DNA of 64,000 nucleotides from Sinomonas sp. P10A9 (GCF_041022165.1 NZ_CP163302.1:682001-746000), one strand, 5' to 3'. Shown: positions 33,706 to 42,677, counted from the stretch's first letter. The notes: generated by a model from the letters alone, not told the origin. Made by a program: numbers and translations.

Positions 33706-35918
33706 CAGCCCACCAGCTTGTAGACGGTGGTGGAGCCAACGGTCTGCGCCTGGAAGTTCGCCTCGACCCACTGGGTGATCGCCGAGGTGTCGCTGCCCCC
33801 GCGGCCGCCGAATCCGCCGCCCATGCCCCCGCCCGCGATGAAGTAGGTGACATCGCCCTTGGCCACGAGGGCCTTGAACTCGTCGAGGCTCGGGTACGGG
33901 TCGCTGCCGGTGAAGCCGCCCATGGCGATCACGTTCGTGTTCGAGGCGAGCTCGAGGCTCGCCGCCGAGTTGGAGCCGTTGGTCGCCGCGGACCACTTGG
34001 TGGTGGTCTGCTGCAGGAGTGCGACGAGTTCGCTCGATGCCGTGCCGCCCTCGGGGCCGCCCTGCTGTCCCGCGCCGGCCTGCGCGGCCGATCCAGTGCC
34101 GGTGCCCGTATCCGAGGTCCCGGAACCGGTGCGGTCGCGGAACTGCGTGAAGCCCGCGCCGCGGGCGCCGAAGCCGCCGCTGCCCGTGGGTCCGGAGGTG
34201 GGGATCGCGCCGCTGTGCCCGATGGAGGCCGTGGCGAGCGTGAACGAGGCCGTGCCCAGTCCGCCGGCCAGGAGCGCGGCGACGGCGAGGGCCACCGCGC
34301 CCGTCTTGAACCGGCCGGACTGGAGGCGGTCCACCCGGATCACGAATCCGGCCGCCGCCAGAACCCCGAGCACCACGATCACGACGCGCAGCCACGGGAG
34401 CCAGGACGCGTTGGACCCGAGGAGCACTGCGGTCCAGAGGCTCGTGCCGAGCACCACGACGGCGAGCACGATCCGCGAGGGCCAGTACGCGCGCCCTCGC
34501 CACAGCTCGGCCGCGCCGATGCCCACCACACCGGCAATGCCGGGGGCGAGGGCAATCGCGTAGTAGGGGTGCACGGTGCCGGTCATGAAGCTGAACACGC
34601 CTGCGGTCACGAGCGTCCATCCGCCCCACACGATGAGGGACGCGCGGACGCGGTCGGTGCGGACCGCGCGGCGGGTGAACCAGAGGCCGGCCACGAGGAG
34701 GATGAGTGCTGCAGGCAGGAGCCACGAGATCTCGGTGCCGAAGCTCGAGCCGAACATGCGCAGGATCCCGGCGCTCCCGCCGAAGCCCGCGTTGCCGCCA
34801 CCCGGTCCGCCGCCTCCGGGCGCGCCGCCCGCGAAGCCGCCGGCGCCAGGGGCTCCCAGACCGCCCGAGGCGGCGGCACCGGCGTCGGCCGCGGACCCGG
34901 TTCCCCGAGTAGCGCCGCCGAAGCCCGCCTGCCCTCCCGCTTGGCCTCCCGCTCCGCGGGTGCCGAAGATGCGCGCCAGGCCGTTGTAGCCGAAGGTGAG
35001 CTCGAGGAAGCTGTTGGTCTGCGAGCCCGCCATGTAGGGGCGAATGCTCGTCGGGGTGAGTGTGAACGCGAGGATGTAAGCGCCTGCGACGGCGATGATT
35101 CCGCCGAGCGCGCCGAACAGGTGCGCGAGGCGTCGGCGCAGCGTGGTCGGCGCGGCCCACAGGTACGCGAGCCCGAGGGCGGGGACGATGACGACGCCCT
35201 GGAGCATCTTGGTCAGGAACGCGAGGCCGATGACTGCACCCGCAGCAGCGAGCCACTTCCAGCTGGCCTTCTCGATCGCGCGAACGGTCAGGTAGGCGGC
35301 GAGCACGAGGCAGAACGTGAGCATCGCGTCCGGGTTGTTGAACCGGAACATGAGCGCCGCAACCGGTGTGGCCGCGAGCACGCCGCCCGCGATGAGCCCC
35401 GCCGCGGGGCCGCTCACGCGCTTGACCGCCGCGTACATGAGGGCCACCGACGCGACGCCCATGAGCGCCTCGGGCAGGAGCATCGTGAACGAGTTGAAGC
35501 CGAAGATGCGTCCCAACAGGCCGGGGATCCAGAACGCGGCCGGGGGCTTGTCCACGGTGATGGCGTTGCCGGCATCGATCGAGCCGAAGAACCACGCAGT
35601 CCAGTCCTTGCTGCCGGCCTGGATCGCGGCGGCGTAGAACTCGTTGGCCCAGCCGGAGTTGGTGAGGTTCCACAGGTAGACGAACGCCGAGGCGACGATG
35701 AGGCCGAACGCCGACGGGCGCACCCACCGGGGCTGGTCCCTCCCGAAAGCGACGCGGCGCCAATCGGGCCGCCCTCCGGCGCCCGCGGTGAGCGGACGAC
35801 GGCGGGAGGCGCCCGACGTCGTGCGCTCGCCGGGGGTGGCTGGAGACTCGGTGGTGGTGTCCGGGGACCCCGGGGTTCCGGGGGAGGACGTGGTGCCGGG
35901 TGCTACGGAGGTGGTCAT
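33705..35918 (-). CDS. GT39/ArnT-like mannosyltransferase (YkcB-like), first copy
   Basis: A 737-aa paralogue of the downstream gene with the same architecture. A disordered Thr/Pro N-terminus (residues 1-65) leads to the GT-C core with NAITVDKPPAAFWIPGLLGR, MFRFNNPDAMLTFCLVLAAY and FLTKMLQGVVIVPALGLAYL. A large Gly-rich loop (GGLGAPGAGGFAGGAPGGGG region) interrupts the membrane domain. The exported C-terminal domain has VIAMGGFTGSDPYPSLDEFK, YFIAGGGMGGGFGGRGGSDT and WVEANFQAQTVGSTTVYKLV. Transcribed after the GT2-GtrA gene, with a 51-bp gap. Confidence 0.88.
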   Translation of the reverse strand: MTTSVAPGTTSSPGTPGSPDTTTESPATPGERTTSGASRRRPLTAGAGGRPDWRRVAFGRDQPRWVRPSAFGLIVASAFVYLWNLTNSGWANEFYAAAIQAGSKDWTAWFFGSIDAGNAITVDKPPAAFWIPGLLGRIFGFNSFTMLLPEALMGVASVALMYAAVKRVSGPAAGLIAGGVLAATPVAALMFRFNNPDAMLTFCLVLAAYLTVRAIEKASWKWLAAAGAVIGLAFLTKMLQGVVIVPALGLAYLWAAPTTLRRRLAHLFGALGGIIAVAGAYILAFTLTPTSIRPYMAGSQTNSFLELTFGYNGLARIFGTRGAGGQAGGQAGFGGATRGTGSAADAGAAASGGLGAPGAGGFAGGAPGGGGPGGGNAGFGGSAGILRMFGSSFGTEISWLLPAALILLVAGLWFTRRAVRTDRVRASLIVWGGWTLVTAGVFSFMTGTVHPYYAIALAPGIAGVVGIGAAELWRGRAYWPSRIVLAVVVLGTSLWTAVLLGSNASWLPWLRVVIVVLGVLAAAGFVIRVDRLQSGRFKTGAVALAVAALLAGGLGTASFTLATASIGHSGAIPTSGPTGSGGFGARGAGFTQFRDRTGSGTSDTGTGTGSAAQAGAGQQGGPEGGTASSELVALLQQTTTKWSAATNGSNSAASLELASNTNVIAMGGFTGSDPYPSLDEFKALVAKGDVTYFIAGGGMGGGFGGRGGSDTSAITQWVEANFQAQTVGSTTVYKLVG

Positions 35919-35953
35919 GGGGTTGGCCTTTCGGTCAGCAGGTTTCGTCTGGG

Positions 35954-35987
35954 GGTCACCTTCTGGAGGTCACCTTCTGGAGGTCAC
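35954..35987. repeat. 14-bp tandem repeat at the GT2-GtrA 3' end
   Basis: GGTCACCTTCTGGA is repeated at 35954 and 35968, with a third partial copy at 35982. The last copies overlap the C-terminal codons (VTSRR) of the glycosyltransferase gene. A related palindromic GTCACCTCCTGGAGGTCAC (plus/minus) lies in the N-terminal part of the second GT39 gene near 33610. Confidence 0.6.
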
Positions 35988-37385
35988 ACCCTGAGGGTGT
36001 GGGCGGCGTCGGAAGACCCAATGGCGGAAGAGGAGGAACTTGACGGCGGTCGCGGCGAGGTTGGCGACGATGAGCACGCCGAGCTCGATCCACGTGGCGG
36101 GGTGGGTGAGCGAGTGGACCCACGCGAGGGCGCCCGCCGTGAGCGCCCAGCCGATTGCGAAGACGATGAGCCCCTCGAAGTGGTGACGGCCAAGCCGTGC
36201 TGAACCGAGCACGCCGAACGTGAAGCGCCGGTTCGCTGCCGTGTTGGCCACCGCCGTGATGAGGAGGGCGACGAAGTTGGATGCCTGGGCGTCCATGAAC
36301 TCGCGGCCGAGCACGTACAGCGCCGCGTAGGCGAAAGTCGAAACGAGCCCTATCACCGCGAACCGCGAGAGCTGCCCGAAGAGGCTCTGCCGAGGGCCGG
36401 CCTCGGCCAGGCGCTCGCCGGCCGGCAGCGGACCGCGGGCCAGAGCCGCACGGAGCTCGGCGAGGGGGATCCGGCCGCGGGCCATGTCCGTGGTGAGGCG
36501 GTACATGCCGCGGAGGTCGTCGAGGGCGGTGCGGACGATGTCGACCTTCGAGTTGGGATCGTCCGTCCAGTCCACGGGAACCTCGTGGCAGCGCAGCCCG
36601 CAGCGCTCGGCGATCACCAGCAGCTCGGTGTCGAAGAACCACGCCGTATCGAGGGTGTGGGGGAGCAGCTGCTGGGCCACATCGGCCCGGATGGCCTTGA
36701 ACCCGCACTGCGCGTCGGAGAAGCCGGCGCCCATGAGGGAGTGCAGGAGGAAGTTGTAGGAGCGCGAGACGAATTCGCGCTTGGGCCCGCGCACCACGCG
36801 GGACGTCCGTGCGAGGCGCGTGCCGATCGCGAGGTCCGAGTGGCCGGACAGCAGCGGGGCCACAAGCGGGCCGAGCGCGTTCAGGTCGGTCGAGAGGTCC
36901 ACGTCCATGTACGCGAGGACCGGTGCGTCCGAGGCGAGCCACACGGTGCGCAGCGCGTTGCCGCGGCCCTTGCGCTCGAGATGCACCGCGCGGACCTCAG
37001 GGAGCTCGCGGGCCAGCCGCTCGGCCACGCGCAGCGTGCCGTCCGTCGAGGCGTTGTCCGCGATCGTGATGCGGAAGCCGTGCTCGAAGGCTCGTCCGAG
37101 GTGGGCGTGGAGCCGGCGCACGCACTCCTCGAGGTCCGTCTCCTCGTTGTACACGGGGATCGTCACGTCCAGGACCGGGATGCCGGCGGCGTCGAGCGCG
37201 GCGACGTCGATCGCCGTGCCGGGCCGAAGGCGGGGAAGCTGGGGCGTGTCGGCGTGGAATCCGGGATGCAGGACGACGCCGCCCGCCGCTGGCGGGATCG
37301 GCCCGCCGGAGCCCGTGGCCGGGTTTGTTCCCGTGGCCGGGGCGCTGGCGGCGGCTTCCGTGAGGGTGGGGTCCGTGAGCGTCAT
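35970..37385 (-). CDS. Bifunctional GT2 glycosyltransferase / GtrA-like flippase fusion
   Basis: A 471-aa protein. Residues 70-300 are a polyprenyl-phosphate glycosyltransferase: VTIPVYNEETDLEECVRRLH, ITIADNASTDGTLRVAERLA, YMDVDLSTDLNALGPLVAPL (D-x-D type), FSDAQCGFKAIRADVAQQLL. Residues 335-465 are a GtrA domain of four helices (QLSRFAVIGLVSTFAYAALY to LAATAVKFLLFRHWVFRR). It likely makes a polyprenyl-P-sugar and flips it for the two GT39 enzymes downstream, a YkcC/YkcB-like arrangement. ATG at 37385. Confidence 0.92.
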   Translation of the reverse strand: MTLTDPTLTEAAASAPATGTNPATGSGGPIPPAAGGVVLHPGFHADTPQLPRLRPGTAIDVAALDAAGIPVLDVTIPVYNEETDLEECVRRLHAHLGRAFEHGFRITIADNASTDGTLRVAERLARELPEVRAVHLERKGRGNALRTVWLASDAPVLAYMDVDLSTDLNALGPLVAPLLSGHSDLAIGTRLARTSRVVRGPKREFVSRSYNFLLHSLMGAGFSDAQCGFKAIRADVAQQLLPHTLDTAWFFDTELLVIAERCGLRCHEVPVDWTDDPNSKVDIVRTALDDLRGMYRLTTDMARGRIPLAELRAALARGPLPAGERLAEAGPRQSLFGQLSRFAVIGLVSTFAYAALYVLGREFMDAQASNFVALLITAVANTAANRRFTFGVLGSARLGRHHFEGLIVFAIGWALTAGALAWVHSLTHPATWIELGVLIVANLAATAVKFLLFRHWVFRRRPHPQGVTSRR

Positions 37386-37518
37386 GAATCCACTGTCCCG
37401 TTCGGGGTTGTGACGGTCTTAGAGCGATCCTGTGCGCCGACTGTGAGGGGCAAGAGCGCGCGGGGGCGGGGAGGATTCGGTCTGGGCCGAATCGTTCAGA
37501 CATGTCGGAGGGCGGGCC

Positions 37519-37569
37519 TAGAGTGTCCTCGTGACATACACCACTGCTGCTCGGGTGATCCCCGCATGA
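37519..37569 (+). promoter_or_regulatory. Leaderless promoter with possible 12-aa leader peptide before the EamA gene
   Basis: TAGAGT (37519-37524), 6 nt, then GTG at 37531. This opens a 13-codon frame (VTYTTAARVIPA then TGA at 37567-37569). Its stop overlaps the EamA ATG in an ATGA. No ribosome site is obvious for the EamA ATG itself, so translation may be coupled to the leader. Confidence 0.4.
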
Positions 37570-38474
37570 GCCGCCGAGCCTGGATCCTCTTTGTGGCCAT
37601 GAGCCTCATCTGGGGCGTCCCCTACCTGCTCATCAGCCAGGCAGTCGCCGAGGTGAGCCCCGCGGTCGTCGTGTTTGCCCGCACGGCGATCGGCGCCGTC
37701 GTGCTCCTGCCCTTCGCCCTGCGCGGAATGCGCACCGTGTGGCAGCACCGGTGGCCCGTTCTCGTCTTCGCCCTGCTTGAGATGGTCGGTGCGTGGTTCC
37801 TGCTCAGCGATGCCGAGCGCTTCATCACGAGCTCCCTCGCCGGACTCCTCATCGCCTTCGCTCCCGTGCTCGCGCTCGTCGTGGCCCGTCTCATCGGGCT
37901 CGAGAAGAGAATCGGGACGCTGCGGATCGTGGGGCTTGTGGTGGCCATCGGAGGCGTGGCGGCCCTCGGCGGGGGCGGCATGGAGGCCTCCGGCCCGTGG
38001 CCTGTCATCGAGATGATGCTGGTGGCGGTCTGCTACGCGGTGGCGCCGCAGGTGGCCGCGACCAGGCTTCGGGGCGTCCCCACCCTGCCCCTGACCGCCG
38101 CATGCCTGAGTGTCACCGCGCTCATCTCGGCGCCGTTCGCGGCCCTGTCCTGGCCCGCCGAGACCCCGTCCGGGCTGGCCATCGGATCGCTCGTGCTCTT
38201 GGGCCTCGTGTGCACAGCCACAGCGTTCCTGCTGTTCTTCCGGCTCATCGCCGACGCCGGGCCCGCGCGGGCCACCGCGATCGCGTACGTGAACCCGGTG
38301 GTGGCCCTCGCGCTCGGCGTGAGCCTGCACGGCGACCCGCTCACGCCGCTCATCGTCGTCGGCGCTGTCCTCGTCCTCGCGGGTGTATTCATGGCGACGC
38401 GCAGCAGCCTGCACGAGACGGAGCCCGGCCCCCGCGCTTCTGCCCACGCCGAGTCGGCCCAGTCCCCGACCTGA
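37566..38474 (+). CDS. EamA/DMT-superfamily transporter
   Basis: A 302-aa ten-helix exporter with two EamA repeats: MSRRAWILFVAMSLIWGVPY to about residue 135, and IEMMLVAVCYAVAPQVAATR to about residue 285. Typical features are YLLISQAVAEVSPAVVVFAR, GLLIAFAPVLALVVARLIGL and the second-repeat end AIAYVNPVVALALGVSLHGD. It would export metabolites such as amino acids. The start is the ATG in the ATGA overlap with the upstream mini-frame. Divergent from the GT2-GtrA gene. Confidence 0.9.
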   Translation: MSRRAWILFVAMSLIWGVPYLLISQAVAEVSPAVVVFARTAIGAVVLLPFALRGMRTVWQHRWPVLVFALLEMVGAWFLLSDAERFITSSLAGLLIAFAPVLALVVARLIGLEKRIGTLRIVGLVVAIGGVAALGGGGMEASGPWPVIEMMLVAVCYAVAPQVAATRLRGVPTLPLTAACLSVTALISAPFAALSWPAETPSGLAIGSLVLLGLVCTATAFLLFFRLIADAGPARATAIAYVNPVVALALGVSLHGDPLTPLIVVGAVLVLAGVFMATRSSLHETEPGPRASAHAESAQSPT

Positions 38475-38524
38475 GTCCTGGCCACGCGCGGTCATCGCCA
38501 GCCGTGCGTGCTACGACCGCCTCA

Positions 38525-38580
38525 GCGCGGCACAACAGGCCCTGCGCGGCACAACAGGCCCTGCGCGGCACAACAGGCCG
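38525..38580. repeat. Three tandem 19-bp repeats
   Basis: GCGCGGCACAACAGGCCCT starts at 38525, 38544 and 38563, with the last copy incomplete. It lies in the 189-bp gap between the convergent EamA and histidine kinase genes. A further CCTGTTAT inverted relative lies near 38610, so the array could fold. Confidence 0.75.
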
Positions 38581-38663
38581 GCGGAAGCGCCTGTCATGCC
38601 TGCAGGGGCCTGTTATCGCGGCCGGACCCGGTCGGCGGCGCCGCCGCCAGCGCAGGGCAGGCC

Positions 38664-40208
38664 CTACCCGGCGGGTGCGGGCGCCGGCGCCGGTGTACTC
38701 AACGCCCCCGGCAGGTACACCGCGAACTCGGTCCGGCCCGGCTTGGAGGTCAGGTCGATCGACCCGCCGTGGGCCTTGACGATCGCGTCGACAATCGAGA
38801 GGCCGAGCCCCGTGGACCCCTCGCCCCCAGACGTCCGGGCCTTGTCTGCCCGTGCGAAGCGCGAGAATACCGTGCTCTGGAGGTCAGCCGGGATCCCGGG
38901 CCCGTTGTCGGTCACCGTCAGGACGGCGTCGCCGCGGGCGGACCGCCCCGCGGACGCGGTCACGGTGGTGCCCGCCGGGGTGTGCTTGCGTGCGTTGCTG
39001 AGCAGGTTCACGAGCACCTGGTGGAGCTTCGCGCCGTCGGCCGTGATCTCCACGGGATCCTCCGGAAGGTTGAGCCGCCAGACGTGGTCCGGCGAAATCA
39101 CCTTCTGGTCCGTGACCGTCTCGACGAGCAGCTGCGTGAGGTCCACGGGGCCGCGCTTGAGGGGCTGCCCTTCGTCGAGCCGCGCGAGCGTGAGGAGGTC
39201 CTCGACGAGCCGGGACATGCGCAGGGACTGCGTCTCCACCCGGCCCAGCGACTCGGCGCCCTGGTCCGTGAGAGGCTCCGTGAGCTTGAGCATGTCCGTG
39301 TACCCTCGGATGGCCGTGAGCGGAGTGCGGAGCTCGTGCGAGGCATCGGCGACGAACTGCCGCACCTTCATCTCAGAGGCCTGCCGCGCCTCGAGGGCCC
39401 CGGCGACGTTGTCGAGCATGCGGTTGAGGGCATTGCCCACCTGCCCCACCTCGGTCCCGGGGTTCGCGGCGGCCTGCGGCACACGCATCGCGAGGGCCAC
39501 CTCGCCGGCGTCGAGGGGCAACTGGGCGACCTGTCCGGCAACGCGTGAGAGCTCGTCCAAAGGTTTCATGGTGCGCCGGATCACCACGGTGCCGATCAGC
39601 CCGACAAGCACGAGCCCGCCGAGGGAGACCAGCACGGTCGTGAGCACGAGCGAGTTGAGCGTCGACTCCGTGGACGCGAGCGGCAGGCCGGTCACGACCA
39701 CGTCGCCGTAGGCCGTCTTGACCGCGACCAGGCGGTACGAACCCGCGCTCAGACGGCGTTCGACGGCGGTCGGCAGGTCTGCGCCCGGCCCGCCGGTCGG
39801 CTGGGAGGCCACGGGAAGCGACGCGAGCGTTGCTGCGTCGGACGGCGTGAGGGCAACCCGCGTGCCGTCGGAGGTCCGCAGCCCGCTCGTGACGAGGACG
39901 CCGCTGCTGATGCGCGCGTTGAGTGTCCCGGCACCCTGGCCGGGCGCGTCGAGGGGGTCCGGACTCGCTCCCGAGGAGCGGCCGGGCGTGCCGTACTCGG
40001 CGGCCCGGTGGCTCGCTTGGGCGAGCTGCCCGTCGAGCTGCTGCGTGAGGACCCGGTCCATGGTGGCGTAGAGGAGGGCCCCGACCACCGTGCAGATCCC
40101 TACGAGCAGCAGCGTCGTCACGAGGACGAGCTTGGTGCGCAGGTGCCAGGTGTCGGGATGGAGCCAGCTGCGCCCCGAACGCGGCTCTGCGCCCGAGAGC
40201 TTTCCCAT
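38664..40208 (-). CDS. Sensor histidine kinase (OmpR-partner type)
   Basis: A 514-aa membrane kinase. TM1 is at residues 27-47, followed by an about 140-aa extracytoplasmic sensor region, TM2 (185-210) and HAMP (210-265). The phospho-acceptor is H291 in FVADASHELRTPLTAIRGY. The ATPase N box is HQVLVNLLSNARKHTP, G1 is DNGPGIPA and G2 GSTGLGLSIV. ATG at 40208 has a GAGG site 7 nt upstream; a GTG at 40235 overlapping the regulator stop is an alternative. It adjoins the YkcB/YkcC-like cluster and is divergent from a secreted DUF5666 protein. Confidence 0.92.
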   Translation of the reverse strand: MGKLSGAEPRSGRSWLHPDTWHLRTKLVLVTTLLLVGICTVVGALLYATMDRVLTQQLDGQLAQASHRAAEYGTPGRSSGASPDPLDAPGQGAGTLNARISSGVLVTSGLRTSDGTRVALTPSDAATLASLPVASQPTGGPGADLPTAVERRLSAGSYRLVAVKTAYGDVVVTGLPLASTESTLNSLVLTTVLVSLGGLVLVGLIGTVVIRRTMKPLDELSRVAGQVAQLPLDAGEVALAMRVPQAAANPGTEVGQVGNALNRMLDNVAGALEARQASEMKVRQFVADASHELRTPLTAIRGYTDMLKLTEPLTDQGAESLGRVETQSLRMSRLVEDLLTLARLDEGQPLKRGPVDLTQLLVETVTDQKVISPDHVWRLNLPEDPVEITADGAKLHQVLVNLLSNARKHTPAGTTVTASAGRSARGDAVLTVTDNGPGIPADLQSTVFSRFARADKARTSGGEGSTGLGLSIVDAIVKAHGGSIDLTSKPGRTEFAVYLPGALSTPAPAPAPAG

Positions 40209-40231
40209 GTTCACGCCTCGTTCCTGGGTGT

Positions 40232-40972
40232 TCACGCCTCGGCTGGCTTGATGACGTAGCCGGCACCGCGGACGGTGTGGATCATGGGCGCACGGTCCAC
40301 ATCGATCTTCTTGCGCAGGTAGGAGATGTAGAGCTCCACGATGTTGGCCTGTCCGCCGAAGTCGTACTGCCACACCCGGTCGAGGATCTGGGACTTGCTC
40401 ACCACGCGCTTGGGGTTCTCCATGAGATAGCGCAGGAGCTCGAACTGGGTGGCCGTGAGCTGGATGTCCTCCCCGCCGCGGGTCACCTCGCGGGTGTCCG
40501 TGTTCAGGACGAGGTCGCCGACGACGAGTTCGGCGTCGTCCTGCGCGGCCACACCGGAGCGCTGCACGAGCCGGTGCAGGCGGAGCATGACTTCCTCCAT
40601 GCTGAACGGCTTGGTGACGTAGTCGTCGCCGCCCGCCGCGAGGCCCGTGATGCGGTCCTCGACGGCGTCCTTCGCCGTGAGGAACAGTGCGGGTACCTCG
40701 GGCAGGAACTGCCGGATGCGCGTGAGGGCCTCGACCCCGTCGAACCCGGGCATCATGACGTCCAGCACGAGGACGTCCGGCCTGAACTCCCTCGCGGCCT
40801 TGACTGCGGAAGGACCGTCGGACGCCACCTGGACGCTCCATCCCGTCATGCGCAGGCCCATGCTCATGAGCTCGGAGAGGCTCGGCTCGTCGTCGACCAC
40901 GAGGGCACGGATGGGCGTGCCATCCGGGTGGGTGAGGGCGGGCAGATTGTTGGTGGAGAAGGGGCTTGCCAT
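40232..40972 (-). CDS. OmpR-family response regulator
   Basis: A 246-aa two-component regulator. The receiver has acidic DDE at residues 27-29, phospho-acceptor D71 in VLVLDVMMPGFDG, switch Thr in FLTAKD and Lys in YVTKPF. The winged-helix effector domain follows (LTATQFELLRYLMENPKRVV, WQYDFGGQANIVELYISYLR, VRGAGYVIKP). First gene of the pair with the kinase. It resembles actinobacterial regulators of the MtrA/TcrA/CutR type, but no specific orthology is claimed. Confidence 0.94.
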   Translation of the reverse strand: MASPFSTNNLPALTHPDGTPIRALVVDDEPSLSELMSMGLRMTGWSVQVASDGPSAVKAAREFRPDVLVLDVMMPGFDGVEALTRIRQFLPEVPALFLTAKDAVEDRITGLAAGGDDYVTKPFSMEEVMLRLHRLVQRSGVAAQDDAELVVGDLVLNTDTREVTRGGEDIQLTATQFELLRYLMENPKRVVSKSQILDRVWQYDFGGQANIVELYISYLRKKIDVDRAPMIHTVRGAGYVIKPAEA

Positions 40973-41197
40973 GGTTCCAGCCTCCCTGTGAGATGTAGCC
41001 CGAGCCTGAGCGGCGGCTGTGAATGGACTGTGGAGGCAAGCCTAGCGCCGCGACGTCGCGTATCCCGGGGACCCATGGCTTCTGCCGCCGCAGGACGCCC
41101 TGCAAACCACAGCCGGCCCATCCGAGCGGCACAGGGGGAGCACAGGGTGGTTCTGGATTCTGGGGTAGTCACCTGACCAGACGACGAAGGATGCCTC

Positions 41198-42157
41198 ATG
41201 TCGAACGATCCAGCGAACGCGCCAACCCCGGGGAACCAGGTTCCGCCCGAGGGCACCGTGCCGCAGTCTGCGGTCGGGTGGGGCTCCCCGAAGCAGGGCC
41301 CCGTCGCCGATGGCGCCGCGACGCACGACGCCGAGCCGGCAGCAGGCGGGCAGCCCGCCGCTGGCTGGGGTGCGCCGCAGCAGGACCAGAACGTCTACAA
41401 CCAACCGAATCAGCCCGCGCAGGGCTGGGGCGCGCCGCAGCAGGGCCAGCCTGCGTACGGTCAGCCGGGTCAGCCCGCGCAGGGCTGGGGCGGTCCCGAG
41501 CAGCTCTATCCCCAGCAGGGCACGGGGTGGGGCGCGCAGCCCCCGTCGGGCCCCCGATCGGTGGGCAGCCGCTGGCGCGGATTGACCACCACTCAGAAGG
41601 GTCTGGCGGCCGCGGCCGCAGCGGTGGTGATCGCGGGCGGTGCCGGCGCCGCGGTGTGGGCGGCGACCTCATCCTCGGCGGACGCCAACGGGCTCGCCGC
41701 CGGAGGCCAGGGATTCGGCGGCCAAGGCGCGGCCCAGGGTGGGCCGGGCGGCCAGAACGGCGCGCAGAACGGCCAGGGCCTCGGCAGCCAGGACGGCAGC
41801 GCGCGCGGCGGCTTCGGCGCGGCGGGGCTCGGCATGGGCCTGCTCGGCCAGGTGCTGCATGGCGAGTTCGTCGTCGTGCAGAACAACAACAACGTGACCA
41901 TGGTCGAGCAGACGGGCACCGTCACGGCCGTCTCGGGGCAGTCGGTGACCGTCAAGAGCACCGACGGGTTCCAGCAGTCCTACGCGATCTCGTCCAGCAC
42001 CCAGATCGGGGCCCGTGCCGTGCGAGGCCAGGCTGGCTCGGGCAGCGGCAGCCAGTCCTCGACCACGACCTCGCTGGCCCAGGGCCAGACCGTCATGGTC
42101 ATCGCGCTCAAGGACGGCCTCGCCGCCCAGACGATCGCGATCACCGGGACCAACTGA
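41198..42157 (+). CDS. Membrane-anchored DUF5666-type protein with Gln/Pro-rich cytoplasmic tail
   Basis: A 319-aa protein. Residues 1-125 are low-complexity with repeated QPAQGWGAPQQ units. A single transmembrane helix follows (GLAAAAAAVVIAGGAGAAVW, 133-155), then an exported Gly/Gln-rich linker. The C-terminal beta-barrel-like domain (MVEQTGTVTAVSGQSVTVKS, YAISSSTQIGARA, LAQGQTVMVIALKDGLAAQT) matches DUF5666. ATG at 41198 is 225 bp from the divergent response regulator start, making it a likely target of that system. Confidence 0.75.
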   Translation: MSNDPANAPTPGNQVPPEGTVPQSAVGWGSPKQGPVADGAATHDAEPAAGGQPAAGWGAPQQDQNVYNQPNQPAQGWGAPQQGQPAYGQPGQPAQGWGGPEQLYPQQGTGWGAQPPSGPRSVGSRWRGLTTTQKGLAAAAAAVVIAGGAGAAVWAATSSSADANGLAAGGQGFGGQGAAQGGPGGQNGAQNGQGLGSQDGSARGGFGAAGLGMGLLGQVLHGEFVVVQNNNNVTMVEQTGTVTAVSGQSVTVKSTDGFQQSYAISSSTQIGARAVRGQAGSGSGSQSSTTTSLAQGQTVMVIALKDGLAAQTIAITGTN

Positions 42158-42195
42158 CACCCCCGCCCGCGGGACCCTCGCTGAGGCGATGAGCA

Positions 42196-42201
42196 TAGGC
42201 T
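42196..42201 (+). promoter_or_regulatory. Leaderless-type -10 box for the DUF1304 gene
   Basis: TAGGCT with 6 nt to the ATG at 42208. Confidence 0.45.
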
Positions 42202-42207
42202 GGCGCC

Positions 42208-42603
42208 ATGCTCATCGCCTCAGCTGTCCTCGCCGCGATGGCCGGCGCGCTGCACGTGTACATCTTCGTGCTCGAGTCGGTCCGCTGGACCCACCCATCG
42301 ACCATGCGCACGTTCGGCGTCCGCAGCCGCGACGAGGCTGAGACCACGCGGCTCCTCGCGTTCAATCAGGGCTTCTACAACCTGTTCCTCGCGGTCGGCG
42401 CACTCGTGGGGGCGGGCTTGGTCCTCTGGGTCCCGGCCTTCCATCAGGCGGCCCGCGCACTCCTCGTCATGACCTGTGGTTCCATGTTCGCCGCAGCGAT
42501 CGTCCTGATCCTCAGCGACCGCACCAAGGCCCGGGCCGCGACGGTCCAAGGCGTGCTGCCGCTCCTCTCACTCGTCTCTCTCGCCCTCGCCGGCCGCGGA
42601 TAG
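42208..42603 (+). CDS. DUF1304 small membrane protein
   Basis: A 131-aa protein with four helices: MLIASAVLAAMAGALHVYIF, GFYNLFLAVGALVGAGLVLW, ALLVMTCGSMFAAAIVLIL and VQGVLPLLSLVSLALAG. The conserved loop VLESVRWTHPSTMRTFGV (with Trp and Phe) and the NQGFYN motif are DUF1304 hallmarks. Function unknown. Probably leaderless. Confidence 0.9.
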   Translation: MLIASAVLAAMAGALHVYIFVLESVRWTHPSTMRTFGVRSRDEAETTRLLAFNQGFYNLFLAVGALVGAGLVLWVPAFHQAARALLVMTCGSMFAAAIVLILSDRTKARAATVQGVLPLLSLVSLALAGRG

Positions 42604-42677
42604 CCAAGTCGGCCTCGGTCGCGATGAGCCTTCGTCGAGCCTCAACCCAGCAGCGCGGGAGGGGTCGATGTGGGCGG

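Noticed and set aside
31907..33853. 648-codon minus-strand frame overlapping both GT39 genes
   Set aside because: Shifted-frame shadow of the GT39 coding sequence; no membrane segments where the real frame has them.
34215..36203. 662-codon plus-strand frame opposite the GT39 and GT2 genes
   Set aside because: Runs across two real genes on the other strand and the gap between them, with Arg/Glu/His-rich low-complexity product.
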